64,000 nucleotides of DNA from Saccopteryx bilineata. Its lineage: Eukaryota > Chordata > Mammalia > Chiroptera > Emballonuridae. The translations under genes and the position numbers were made by a program. The notes under the pieces are model-generated. The model saw only the letters and a list, made by a program, of their open reading frames with translations. It was not told the origin of the DNA and made no database searches. Below are positions 23,862 through 33,520 of this stretch, piece after piece. Every line of letters begins with the position of its first letter. Positions within the stretch are counted from its first letter, which is position 1. Location of the stretch: NCBI RefSeq assembly GCF_036850765.1, contig NC_089492.1:199794276-199858275 (forward strand), given 5' to 3'.

Positions 23862-24480
23862 TTAAATTGATTTTAATTTATTGTGTTTACATAGTTAGAT
23901 TCAAGTGAATCCCACTGAATACATCCCCCCACCCCTATGTTCCCCTCAACATCCCCTTTCCCTTTGCCCCCCTCATCCCAACTACCTCCTTCCTTCCCTC
24001 CAGGATTTGCTTTTCTGCTCTCTATAACACTGTGTTATGTGTATATAATTTCACCAATCTTTTTCCCTTCTCTGATCCCATTCTTTCATCCCCTTTCTCT
24101 CTGTCTGCTTTCCCCCGGTCCCTTTGATCCCACCTCTGCCTCTATTTCGTTCCTTAGTTCACATTGTTCATTGGATTCCTCAAATGAGTGAGGTCATATA
24201 ATATTTTTCTTTCTCTGCCTGGCTTATTTCACTTAACATAATAGTTTCCAGGTCCATTCATGTTGTCGCAAAAGGTAGAATTTCTTTTTTTTTATGACAG
24301 CATAGTATTCCACTGTGTATATGTACCACAGCTTTTTAATCCACTCATCAACTGATGGACACTTGGGCTGTTTTCAGATCTTGGCTATTGTAAACAATGC
24401 TGCCATAAACATGGGGGTGCATTTCTTCTTTTGAATCAGTGATTTGGTGTTCTTAGGATATATTTCTAAAAGTGGGATGG
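23862..24480 (-). mobile_element. L1 3' end fragment, antisense (part of compound insertion)
   Basis: On the minus strand it runs from the ORF2 C-terminal region ('CCCAGCCATCCCACTTTTAG') through 'TACACAGTGGAATACTATGC' to a 3' UTR of the L1-A/L1-B type and an AT-rich tail that meets the left duplication. It is 5'-truncated at the join with 7SL. The overlap GCTGGG occurs in both partners. Confidence 0.92.
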
Positions 24481-24682
24481 CTGGGCTCGCGCCTGTAGTC
24501 CCAGCTACTTTAGAGGCTGAGGCAGGAGGATCGCTTGAGCCCAGGAGTTTTGGGCTGTAGTGAGTTATGCCAATTGAGTATTTGAACTAAGTTCAGTCAA
24601 TATGGTGACCTTCTGGGAGCAGGGGACCACCAGGTTGCCTAAGGTGGCGTGAACCAGCCCAGGTTGGAAATGGAGCAGGTCA
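24480..24682 (+). pseudogene. 7SL (SRP) RNA retrocopy, 5' two-thirds
   Basis: The functional RNA scaffolds the signal recognition particle. This copy follows vertebrate 7SL from roughly nt 15 to ~215: CCTGTAGTCCCAGCTACT, 'GAGGATCGCTTGAGCCCAGG', 'GGGCTGTAGTG', 'TCAATATGGTGACC', 'GGGGACCACCAGGTTGCCTA' and 'GGAGCAGGTCA'. It includes the S-domain sequence missing from Alu, so it is 7SL, not Alu. It stops inside the S domain at the duplication, and lacks the 3' third and any poly(A) tail of its own. It is a dead copy: the 5' tip is damaged and there is no sign of a promoter. Confidence 0.95.
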
Positions 24683-24696
24683 TTTGTTGGATCTTT

Positions 24697-25390
24697 AATA
24701 TGAGAATTCAATGGTGTAATATAAACCCAGAGTTTACATACTTGTTTTTGATCCAATTACAGAGTAGTTTACATGAACTTTCTCATCAGAATGGAACTGG
24801 TCAATTAAGTTTGCAGTCTCTCTTTCTCTCTCTCTTTCTCTTTCTCTGTTACACACACACACATGCAAAACATGTCCCCAATATTAAACATTCATTTCCA
24901 TAAGAGTCTTGATTGATGAATTAATGAAAACCATGAGAATGGTTTCATATAGTATTTAATCAATAAATTGTATCATACATAGGCCTAATGTGATAATTTA
25001 TTGTATGAAATGTATGGAAGAAAGAATAAGAATACTTTGGATGACAGATTAAGAAATTATAGATGCTTTCTGATAGCCTGCAATTACATCCTTAAATCAA
25101 CAAGATGATATAGAAGAATAAAAAAACCAGCATTTATATTAAAATATATATATAAATGGTAGGGAATTCAAGGAACAGCATGGATGTAAATAAGAACTGG
25201 GGGTTTAAACTAGCCCAGAGTTCTCAGCAAGTCAATAATGGAAACAACAGAAAAAGGAACATGACCTTAAGTTGAACTAATAGAAGAGTAATAGCCACCT
25301 GGAAAGGATTCTTCCCTGACAACATCTGAAGGCCTATGTTTAGTTCGTGGCATGACTGCTAAAGGTCCAAAGGAGGATACCTGTACTTAA
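24697..25390. other. unique sequence with a small CT/CA microsatellite
   Basis: No gene or repeat family recognised apart from CT- and CA-rich simple sequence at about 24817-24864. Confidence 0.6.
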
Positions 25391-25428
25391 ACGAGATCGG
25401 GCGCGTTCAGGGTGGTATGGCCATAGAT
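25391..25428 (-). pseudogene. 5S rRNA fragment (first 38 nt)
   Basis: The reverse complement reads ATCTATGGCCATACCACC and continues to GATCTCGT. It matches nt 1-38 of the highly conserved vertebrate 5S rRNA at 36 of 38 positions by eye (differences at nt 1 and 6). It lacks the internal promoter (boxes A, IE, C), which lies further 3', so it cannot be transcribed from its own signals. Just to the right, AGTACTTAGGAGGAGCCTGG in plus orientation loosely resembles the 5S 3' half. Confidence 0.82.
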
Positions 25429-25689
25429 GCCAGTACTTAGGAGGAGCCTGGAAGCTACGACCCCTGAGAAATGGCTGAGGGCAGTTGGGAAACCGATCTA
25501 AGAGAGACAGTGTGGGTGCAGGTAGTATTCATGGGGCAGGCCAAAATTAAGAAGAAAAAAATGAAGTCCTGGAGTAACCAGATTTTCTAGTTTTTGATGA
25601 GTAGCTTGAAATCTGATTATTATATAAAATCTTCCAATTTCCACATGTTGGCAACTATTTTAAAAATTGAAACCTTGTGCAAAAGATAT
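25429..25689. other. unique sequence, A-rich patch at 25545-25563
   Basis: No repeat family recognised. An A-rich run (AAGAAGAAAAAAATG) near 25550 could be an old retrocopy tail, but the intervening sequence is not identified. Confidence 0.4.
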
Positions 25690-26116
25690 GAAACCCCAGC
25701 ATGGGTCAGTTTGTAACCTCAGCTCTATTTAAATATCTGACAGCCCGCAGGCTCAAGGAAACATTGTCAGGTTCTTGGTTCATCCAGGGGTTGAAGCTGC
25801 ATGGAGATAGACTCTTCTTACAAGAGGAAGTTTCTAACAATGACTTCTGGAAAACAATGCCAGAGATTGTGTGTTGAGCAAACAAGTGTGTAACAAATGT
25901 GTTAGTCTTGCTCACTTTATTTTGCCTGGTTGGTGCATGAGCAGGGGGCAGCACCATGTGTGTATAGTCTATGGATGGCTGAGGGTGCTTGCCCTCAGGG
26001 CAGCAGATTGCAAATTGTGGATTGCCTGCTGCCATTAGGAGGGGTGATTGTTTGCCATTGTTTGCTAGAGAAAGGGTTTTTCCCCCTGGCCAGTTTTTGC
26101 TGGAAAGTCCAGAAAA

Positions 26117-26163
<47 letters not shown>

Positions 26164-26283
26164 CTTGTTTGCTTTCTTGTCTGCCATTGCGAGACTCTAA
26201 TAAATGGAACGGCCCACCATCCTCCAGCTCCGCAGTTTCTTCAACTGCCCAAATCCAATGTGAGCCTGCATGACCATGGCCAC
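25690..26283 (+). mobile_element. LTR-like block 1 (class I ERV-like)
   Basis: Features fit an LTR read left to right: a purine-rich stretch with a (GA)n expansion at 26110-26158, an AATAAA in CTCTAATAAATGG near 26200, then GGCCCACCATCCTCCAGC and a U5-like end containing AATCCAATGTGAGCCTGC. A closely similar arrangement occurs at 26640-27240. Boundaries are uncertain, and no gag or pol sequence was found between the two blocks. The 182-codon frame at 25930-26478 has no recognisable domain. Confidence 0.45.
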
Positions 26284-26639
26284 CTGCCTTACAGGTTGTT
26301 TCTTCCCAGAGTTATGGGCATGTGCACACTAGAGACCCGCAGCCAACATGTAGATGATAGTCTCACAGCTGTGTTGTGGCAAAGGCTGGACTGGATGGTG
26401 TCTCCCCCTCCTCCCTGTCAACATACATACATCAAGCAGCACTCTGGTAAAAGTGTCTTTCATTTGAATTACAAATGAATAAATGGCTCCTTATGAAGAA
26501 CCAGTAAGGAAGAAAGAGTCTCCTAAGTAGCCAGGGGATGTGGGCTATAAGAAACAGTTATCATTGAACAGAGTTTAGTGTCCAGTAAAATATGAATAAG
26601 TTTAAAACATTCCTTTTCAAAGTTGTCTTTTATTTTTAT

Positions 26640-27240
26640 TTTTTATTTTTTTGGCAATGTGAGTATTGGGCAGATAAAATATATTATGCTCACTTTGTTA
26701 AAGATGGCACTGCCCACATGGAAGCCTGTCACCCAAGTGATTGCTTGGGATGGACATGATTATGTTAATATGTGTTGGGGGAGGGCTTTTATGCCAAAAG
26801 ATTTTAAAAGGAAGAGAGATCACGTTGTTCTAGGAGAAGAGTGATTATGTTCTAGGAGGAGGGCAGAGAGCAGGAAGGAGAGCAGAGAAAGGCCACGTGG
26901 AGGAGAGGAGAGGCAGCCAAGATGGCAGAGTGCTGGAGGAGAAGCCAGTTTGTGCAGAGTTTGTACAGAAAGAAGGAAATGGGGAACAGAGGTGAATAAG
27001 GCTGGTGAGGTAGAAACCTTAGATTCTAGGAAACTCGGTTAGCTTTGTGAGCACTGAATGAGTGGCTTTGGGAGCCCTGAATGGAAAGGGAAGTGTTTTC
27101 CCACTGTGTGTATTACTTGCCCGCCAGGTGCAAGCTAGGATTAAAGGTAATGGCCCACCAGTTCATGGCTCGTTGTTTTATTACCGACTGTCGAATCAAA
27201 TGTGAACCTGCATTGGCCAGGCGGCTGTGATGGTGGCCGT
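26640..27240 (+). mobile_element. LTR-like block 2, related to block 1
   Basis: The 3' part contains GATTAAAGGTAATGGCCCA (ATTAAA polyadenylation variant), 'CGAATCAAATGTGAACCTGC' and CATTGGCCAGG. These parallel AATAAATGGAACGGCCCAC and AATCCAATGTGAGCCTGC in block 1. The upstream part is purine-rich (26845-26960). It is probably a second LTR of a related family rather than a partner of block 1. Edges not resolved. Confidence 0.45.
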
Positions 27241-29541
27241 GGCTACTGGCTATACAGTAGTAAAACAAAATAGATATGAGTTCAAGGTTTATTGTTAACC
27301 ATTAAAAATAAATCAGTTTGTGGTTAGAATATACTTCCTGTCATAATAGAAGCTTCAAAATGAAAGTGTCCGTTGCGTGGCCTGAATGATCAATAAATCA
27401 ATTATGTATGTCTGTGTTGTTATTTGATTAGTCATTCGTGCCTTATTGCAATAATCACCCATTGAAGAACTGTCTCAGTGTATACCCACAAAGTAGCTAC
27501 AATATACCTTATTAATGTCCTGGTTTATGTAAAAACATGTAATAAGCATATATACATAAATAAAATGACCTTCAAACATTAATTACTTGTTCACCATTGT
27601 CTTGTACAATGTAAACTGTTTTGTTCAGTACCACATAGTTAGCACCGATGGTAGCACATAGTAAGTGTTCAATAAATCACTGTTGAAAGACTTCTATTCC
27701 TTATTTGAGTAACACTCTTCTGTCTTTAGCTTCTTAACTAGCAATTTTGGTGCTAGAAAAAAGGAACATGAAAAAAAAATCCCTCAAATTAAATGAAGCC
27801 CTAGGGTATGTGGCAGAAAAAGGAAGATATTCCTATGCCCAAAGAAGGATATTGAATCTCTAGTCCTATTATCCCGACTGGTGATCAGACTGGCCTGAGG
27901 CTGGCGCTGGTCTTATGGCCTCTTCTGGTGAGGCCATAGTGCTGATGGCAGAACACCTGTTGAAAAACTGGGATTCATTTGCATGTACAGTCTTTTCAAA
28001 TTATTATTTAAAACATGCTGGGCTTCTAAGTTTTGGTGCCTTACAGGCAAAGACCCTTTAGAGAAAGCCTAGTTTCAGCTTTAGCCCATAACATTCTCAG
28101 AGACCTACTGGAATGATCAAAGGGTGAGACATCTCTGTCCTTACCTGCTCCTGCCTCAGCCCCAGGAAAGGGAACTTCTGACCTTGTAGAAGTATTGGGA
28201 AGAGATCTCCCCCTCTTCTCTTTATCCTCTCTTTAACTCATCAGCAAGAATGACTACTTGTGATATCCATTACAGGTCAGGGTTAATTGATAAAGGTGAC
28301 TACTCTCCACTCCCCCCCCCTCCTTGGTGTCTCTCTCTCTCAGCATTTTTTTAAAGAAGCCTGGCAACAGGATGCACCTGTCCTTCTCCCCTCCTGGGGT
28401 AAGCATAAGGGGCCAGGTGCTGCCATTGCAGGGACAGGGGGAGGGGGAGGCTACAGCTGTCCTGTCTGTGGATGAGCAGTTAGTCAAATTAAAGGCCATT
28501 TGGAACTTGGGTTCAAGCCAAAATTTTTAATCTAACCTTACTCCAGTGATAAAGTAAATACGTTGATCCCATATCTGGCTTCTGCATCTGTTTATCAACA
28601 AATACACAAAGCTATACCAAGAGAGGGGTATGATGAAGTAACATTCTCAGACTCCAAAAACAATAATGCATTTGATTTTTCACAAAAAATGAAAGACATT
28701 TAAAAGTTCAAATAAAGTTCAACCAATATTTTTACATAATAATTCTTCAAGGCTTTAGTGAGGCTTAAATCAGGGCATGCCAGGTTTAGTTTCATAGAAG
28801 CAAGAATCTTTTACATATTTTATTTTTCTGGAAGGCAAGTGTTGGTGTCTTCTCAGAAGCCTAATTATTGGTGTCTTTTATTCTCACTTGAGACTTGAAA
28901 CAATTAGAGAATAAGATATCCAAATTGTTAATATTAATAAAGAGAGAGCTTATATCCTTATAGTTGCAGGTAAGTGTGGGCTTCCACCCCGTCATGGGCA
29001 ATATCAGAGGCTCTTCTTATGGGAGGTCTGTCTCTGCAAGATTTACAGCATGGAAGAACAGTAAGGAATATGAATTTCCTGTGACGATCTTGTTCCAAGG
29101 AAGGAGGTGGAAGGACAGAGTTGTGCATCAGCAGTTTCTCTTTCTAAACTACCATGTGAGGAGGATGACTCAAATGGGTAGAAGGTGACCCAGAGTGTTA
29201 CATTAATAGATGTGCATCCAGCTGGAAGGTGACATTAGGAGGGGGTAATAAGCTTCCCCCTTCAACAACAAAAGTGGAGGTGAGGAGTAGCAGAGACCAT
29301 TTGCCAGTCTTCTCTAGGTAACTCAAAGCTGAGCTGAGTACTTGGCTGGTTCAGAGCCAGGAGCTAGATCTGGGCACAATGAGGCAAATGAAAAGTGTAG
29401 AAAGAAGTTCTCTATACTGCTCACTAGCTGGCTTGCTAGCTCACTCTGCCAATAAGGTGTAACTTCCAATAGAAAAGTACGCAATGTAGATACTCAGATA
29501 ACCACCATCGGACTGAGATATAGAACATTTTATGTACTGCA
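27241..29541. other. mostly unique sequence
   Basis: No gene recognised in 2.3 kb except the L2-like end listed separately. It includes a C9 run near 28311 and GA/CT-rich patches. Short open frames (for example 28254-28499) show no domain or splice context. Confidence 0.5.
27590..27692 (+). mobile_element. L2 3' end fragment
   Basis: It matches the ancient L2 3' tip in order: TTGTCTTGTACAATGTAAAC, 'TTGTTCAGTACCACATAG' and GTAGCACATAGTAAGTGTTC, followed by AATAAATCACTGTTGAAAG. Called from family knowledge; MIR-type 3' ends are similar. Confidence 0.55.
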
Positions 29542-29554
29542 TTTTTTTTAGCAA

Positions 29555-29592
<38 letters not shown>

Positions 29593-29920
29593 AGGACAGA
29601 CAGACAGGAAGAGACAGAGATGAGAAGCACATCAACTCATAGTTGCATCACCTTAGGTGTTCATTGATTGCTTTTGCATATATGTGCCTTGACAGAGGGG
29701 ATGGGATCCAGCTAAACCAGTGACCCCTTGCTTAAGCCAGTGACTCTGAGCTAAAGCCAGAGACCTTGGGCTCAAGCCAGCAACTTTTGTGCTCAAGCCA
29801 GGAACCCTGTGCTCAAGCTGGTGAGCCTGCATTCAATCTGGTGACCTTGGGGTTTTGAACCTGGGTCCTCAGCATCCCAGGTTGATACTCTGTTCACTGT
29901 ACCACTGCCTTTTCAGGCTA
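29542..29920 (-). mobile_element. tRNA SINE of the 'CTTGAGC-ladder' type, antisense
   Basis: On the minus strand it has a tRNA-like head (GTGGTACAGTGAACAGAGTA, then GGTTCAAAACC), then a ladder of ~22-bp units containing GGCTTGAGC or close variants, then AATCAATGAACACC and a CT-rich run (the (GA)n at 29550-29601 on this strand). It resembles the copies at 31319, 36241, 36756, 44755 and 48890. Moderately diverged. Confidence 0.85.
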
Positions 29921-30110
29921 GAATGCTGTTTAAAGACTTGACCCATACCTTCTGCTGTCCAGGGAAATATCCTAGAGGCCCTCCCCAGTACCTAATATCC
30001 AAGACTATAGATAAATTTTTGAATGTAAAAAAAATTCAGTTTTACACCATCAACTCTCAGTTCCATTATAAACTGCCATACTGGCATTTACCTTACAAAG
30101 GTAATCTTTA

Positions 30111-30483
30111 TTTATTTTATTTATTTATTTACTTATTTATTTTTTATTTAGTGAGAGGAAGAGAGGCAGAGACAGATTCTTACATGCACCCTGATGGTGA
30201 TCCACCCGGCAAGCCCACTAGAGGGCGATGCTCTGCCCATCTGGGTTATTGCTTTGTTCCAAGCTCTTCTTAGTGCCTGAGGTGGAGGCCATTGAGCGAT
30301 CCTCAGTGCCTGGGGCCAACTTTGTTCCAATTGAGCAGTGGTTGCAGGAGGGGAAGAGAGAGAGAGAGAGAGAAGATTGGAGAAGCAGATGGGTGCTTCT
30401 CCTGTGTGCCCTGGCCGGAAATTGAACCCAGGACATCCACACATCAAGCCAATGCTCTATCACTGAGTCAACTGGCAAAGGCC
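30111..30483 (-). mobile_element. tRNA-derived SINE (Rhin-1-like), antisense
   Basis: Complete, with its A/T tail as the TTTA repeat at 30111-30150. It is flanked by CAAAGGTAATCTTTA (30096-30110) and CAAATGTAATCTTTA (30484-30498), a 15-bp target duplication with one mismatch. Body landmarks CACCCGGCAAGCCCACTAGA and GGCACACAGGAGAAGCACCC (minus strand) match the copy at 21288. Confidence 0.92.
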
Positions 30484-30498
30484 CAAATGTAATCTTTA

Positions 30499-31305
30499 AA
30501 TGGTATCTACTTAATCAATTTTAGCAGTAGTTACAAATTAAGCATGGAATAATTAATGTTTTAAGCTTGAAAATTTCCACCAATCAAAAGATGTTATTCT
30601 TTCAGGGAAGTGATTATCTGTCCCAGGCACTGGCTTTCTCTTTAAGAGAAATTGGAAGTTTTTCTCCCTCATGGTAGCAGTGTCAGAATTATAATTACCT
30701 CATCAATTGGAGATGTCTCATGATTAGTCAAACAAAAACAGTGAGAGAAAAATAAAAGTAATTCTCCAAAGAAAATTACTTCTCCAGGAAATACCTTTTT
30801 TCTAAAACACATGTTTTAGAAAGGAAAACTTACAGATATTGTAAATGGGTATGCTGTCCATCAATAATGCAAAGTAATATTCTCATGCTGAAAAATTTCT
30901 TATAAACTTTTTTCCACAAGGAATTTTAGACCTAAGTTAAGATTTGTAATTACTGAGTTCAACTAATCAGCTTTAAAAAATTGCTAAATATGCTTTCATC
31001 TTAAAAGACTACATGAGGATCAAATATATATTTATGTATTTTTAAAAATTATATATATATTATGCATATATATGCATATAATTTAAAGTAAAATATTTTA
31101 ACTCTTCTTCCATTGTATGTTATGTTAGTGTGCTGACCAGCTGGCTAACGGTACAAATACAGACCTGTGATCCTGCTATGGGCACCCACACTGGGGGCCA
31201 AGAGGGCTCACTCAGGCCTGCACAGCCTGGCTTTGATGTAGCATTTGTTAGCCAGACCTGGGAGAATGGAGAGTACTCAAGCAGAATCAGATCAAATATC
31301 GTTAC
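30499..31305. other. unique AT-rich sequence
   Basis: No feature recognised. There is an alternating AT/TATGCA-rich patch at about 31040-31085. Confidence 0.55.
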
Positions 31306-31318
31306 AGTAGCACTGATT

Positions 31319-31716
31319 GATTTATTTATCTATTGACTTATTTTTAGCGTGCGCGAGAGACAGGGACAGACGGGGAGGGGGAGAGGAAACGCATCAACTC
31401 GTAGTTGCGGGACTTCAGCTGTTCATTGATTGCTTTCTCACATGTGCCTTGATTGGGGGGCTCCAGTTAAGCCAGTGACCTTGGGCTCAAGCTAGCAATG
31501 TTGGGCTTCAAGCCAGTGACCATGAGGTCATGTCTATGATCCCACACTTAGGCAGGTGACTCCACGCTCAAGCTGGTGAGCCCACACTCAAACCAGATGA
31601 GCCCTTGCTCAAGCCAGATGAACCCACTCTCAAGCTGGAGACCTCAGGGTTTCACACCTGGGTCCTCAGTGTCCCAGACTGATGCTCTATCCATTGCACC
31701 ACCACCTGGTCGGGCT
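31319..31716 (-). mobile_element. tRNA SINE, 'CTTGAGC-ladder' type, antisense
   Basis: Flanked by a perfect 13-bp duplication AGTAGCACTGATT (31306-31318 and 31717-31729). On the minus strand it runs from the tRNA-like head (GACCAGGTGGTGGTGCAATG) through repeated ~22-bp units with CTTGAGC/TTTGAGT variants to the 3' part (AATCAATGAACAGC) and an A/T-rich tail. Confidence 0.92.
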
Positions 31717-31729
31717 AGTAGCACTGATT

Positions 31730-33194
31730 TAGATAATAAAGAGCAAGTAACTTGAGGCACTAACAGAAAGCTCAGCTATGAGTGTGTCTGACCAGAGCCC
31801 ACATTTTTTTAACTATATTAACCATAAACTGCCCTACTTTAGACATTTGCTCTTGTTCTCCTCTTTAGCTCTGAGTGGTAGGACAGCCTTGAGATGAACA
31901 CACATAACATTAGTGCCAACTAAAGACTGTGGTTCTTCAGGATATTGAACTACAGTTCACTCTGCCTTTAGCTAGAGTGAATAGTCGAGCTTCTGTAAAA
32001 TTAGGACAAATATGAGGTGCTGGCTTAGGCTTATTTTAGCTCTGAGAAGCTACAGATCTCTATTAGAAGCTTTCTCTGGATGTTAAGGTCATGATTAGTA
32101 CAAAGCAGAGTGCAAAGGGCCCTCCAGGTTTGCCTGGTCATTCTTTGTTCATGTCTGTATTTTTAAAGGAATATGAGAAACTCTTAGAGAGAACTCTAAG
32201 TCACTGAAATCTCAAAAATAAAGTTTCTTCTTATTTGATGTCTCATGAAAAAATATGTTTGTTATCAGAGTTATGATTGCCTTTCCTATCACATTGTATT
32301 AATATGTGATTGTAAATATATGGTTTAGTGTCAAGTTTCATTGCCTTCTAGGAACTTCTATTTCAAAATTGTGTGGTTTGTTCTATTGGGCTAATATTCT
32401 TTTAGTTTCTTTTTAAAGTCAAAAGTGTGGTTTACTTGCTGAGCCTGTCTCTACAATTTTACCTTTAGTTTATTATGTTCATTTGTGAATTTATTCAAAA
32501 ACCATGCATTGACTAAATATGGATAAACCAGCATTAACCATGGGCTTCTGTCAGAGATGGACACCAAGATACCTTTTGTCGGCATGTGTATCCCCCATTG
32601 TATTCTCATAGTGAATAACAGGAGATTTTACTTGTATGACATAATTTCTCAACATTAACTTCAACTTGGCTATAGCCTGTTGGATTTATGTGGAGGGGAA
32701 GGAATGGCTAACACAAAATTGGCCAATCACAGTTCTTTTCTAAGAATTTAGAATTGAGACTGAGGGAGAAAAAAAAAGTTTTTCTCCTTCCATATAAAAC
32801 AGTGTGGTAGTCAGAGGTATTTTCTGCCAAGTAGCATGTACTGCTTTTTTTTGAAAATTTTTTTTTGAAAAATGAGGTAGGTTAACAAGAAGAAGTGAGA
32901 TAAAGATGACCTCTTGGTTTTCCTTCCACATTCAAGTTAATGTTTTTAGTCTCTTACTGCATCCAAATTGTACCCCACTTTATAATTTTTCATGAAATAC
33001 TCCCTGCCCTTCTGTTCTTACAACAGATCTCCCACTTTGTTTGATTTAATTCAAGTATGTTTCTATTGCTCACAAGAGTCTTAACATGGTATCCTTGACC
33101 ATAGCAGATCTCAACTTAGTAAGACAGACTGAAAAATACGTTATACAATACTTCTCAGTATGGTAGGACTCTGAATTTCTGTGCAAGGAACTGT
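31730..33194. other. unique sequence, no feature recognised
   Basis: About 1.5 kb with no repeat family or coding signal I can support. Confidence 0.55.
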
Positions 33195-33292
33195 AAATGT
33201 TTTATTCATCCCTGAATCCCTGACACATTGTAGGGTCCAGTGAAGTGTGCGTTAACTTTTCAACTAAATGAGTGAAGGAAGAGCAGTGAAAC
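33195..33292 (+). mobile_element. L2-like 3' end fragment
   Basis: TGTTTTATTCATCCCTGAAT, CCTGACACATTGTAGGGTCC and a following ...CTAAATGAGTGAAGG resemble the L2 3' tip. Diverged and called by eye. Confidence 0.5.
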
Positions 33293-33365
33293 CTTACACA
33301 GGTTACATAAACACTCTTTCCCAGTTTAAGGGAGTTAATTTTTAAGGGAGAGATCCCTTAAAAAT

Positions 33366-33520
33366 TATTTGGTTTAACTGTTTATTCTACAGAAGAGGAA
33401 GCTGAGGCCAAGAAAGCAAAAAGCCATTTGCCCAAGGTCAGACAGCTAGTTAACAGAACTGAAACTACAATTCACGTCTCCAAACTCTGAAGCCAGTATT
33501 CATTCTACTATCATATGATA
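33366..33520 (-). mobile_element. MIR SINE, antisense
   Basis: The plus strand reads ACAGAAGAGGAAGCTGAGGC, GCCATTTGCCCAAGGTCAGA and CAGCTAGTTAACAGAACTG, then CTCTGAAGCCAGTATTC. This is the inverted MIR core and 5' half in the correct order. Confidence 0.82.

Larger units (their letters stand above)
23846..24696. mobile_element. compound L1/7SL insertion with 16-bp target duplication
   Basis: The duplication CATTTGTTGGATCTTT is perfect at 23846-23861 and 24681-24696. Between the copies lie an antisense L1 3' end (23862-24480) and a 7SL RNA copy in plus orientation (24480-24682), joined head-to-head. Read in L1 sense the pre-insertion site is TATT/AAAGA, close to the known L1 endonuclease preference TTTT/AA. 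Everything between the duplications therefore arrived in one event, and the 7SL segment sits where twin priming would place an inverted L1 5' segment. Confidence 0.9.

Noticed and set aside
24480..24682. Alu or B1 element (7SL-derived SINE)
   Set aside because: The copy includes the S-domain sequence (TCAATATGGTGACC to GGAGCAGGTCA) that Alu and B1 lack, and such SINEs are not expected in bats.
25930..26478. 182-codon frame in LTR-like block 1
   Set aside because: It spans the (GA)n tract, giving Arg/Glu repeats, and the polyadenylation signal of the LTR-like block; no domain is visible.
29550..31716. Regular spacing of repeated 22-bp units taken at first as a CRISPR-like array
   Set aside because: The units are imperfect, contiguous without unique spacers, and lie inside SINE copies with tRNA-like heads and target duplications.
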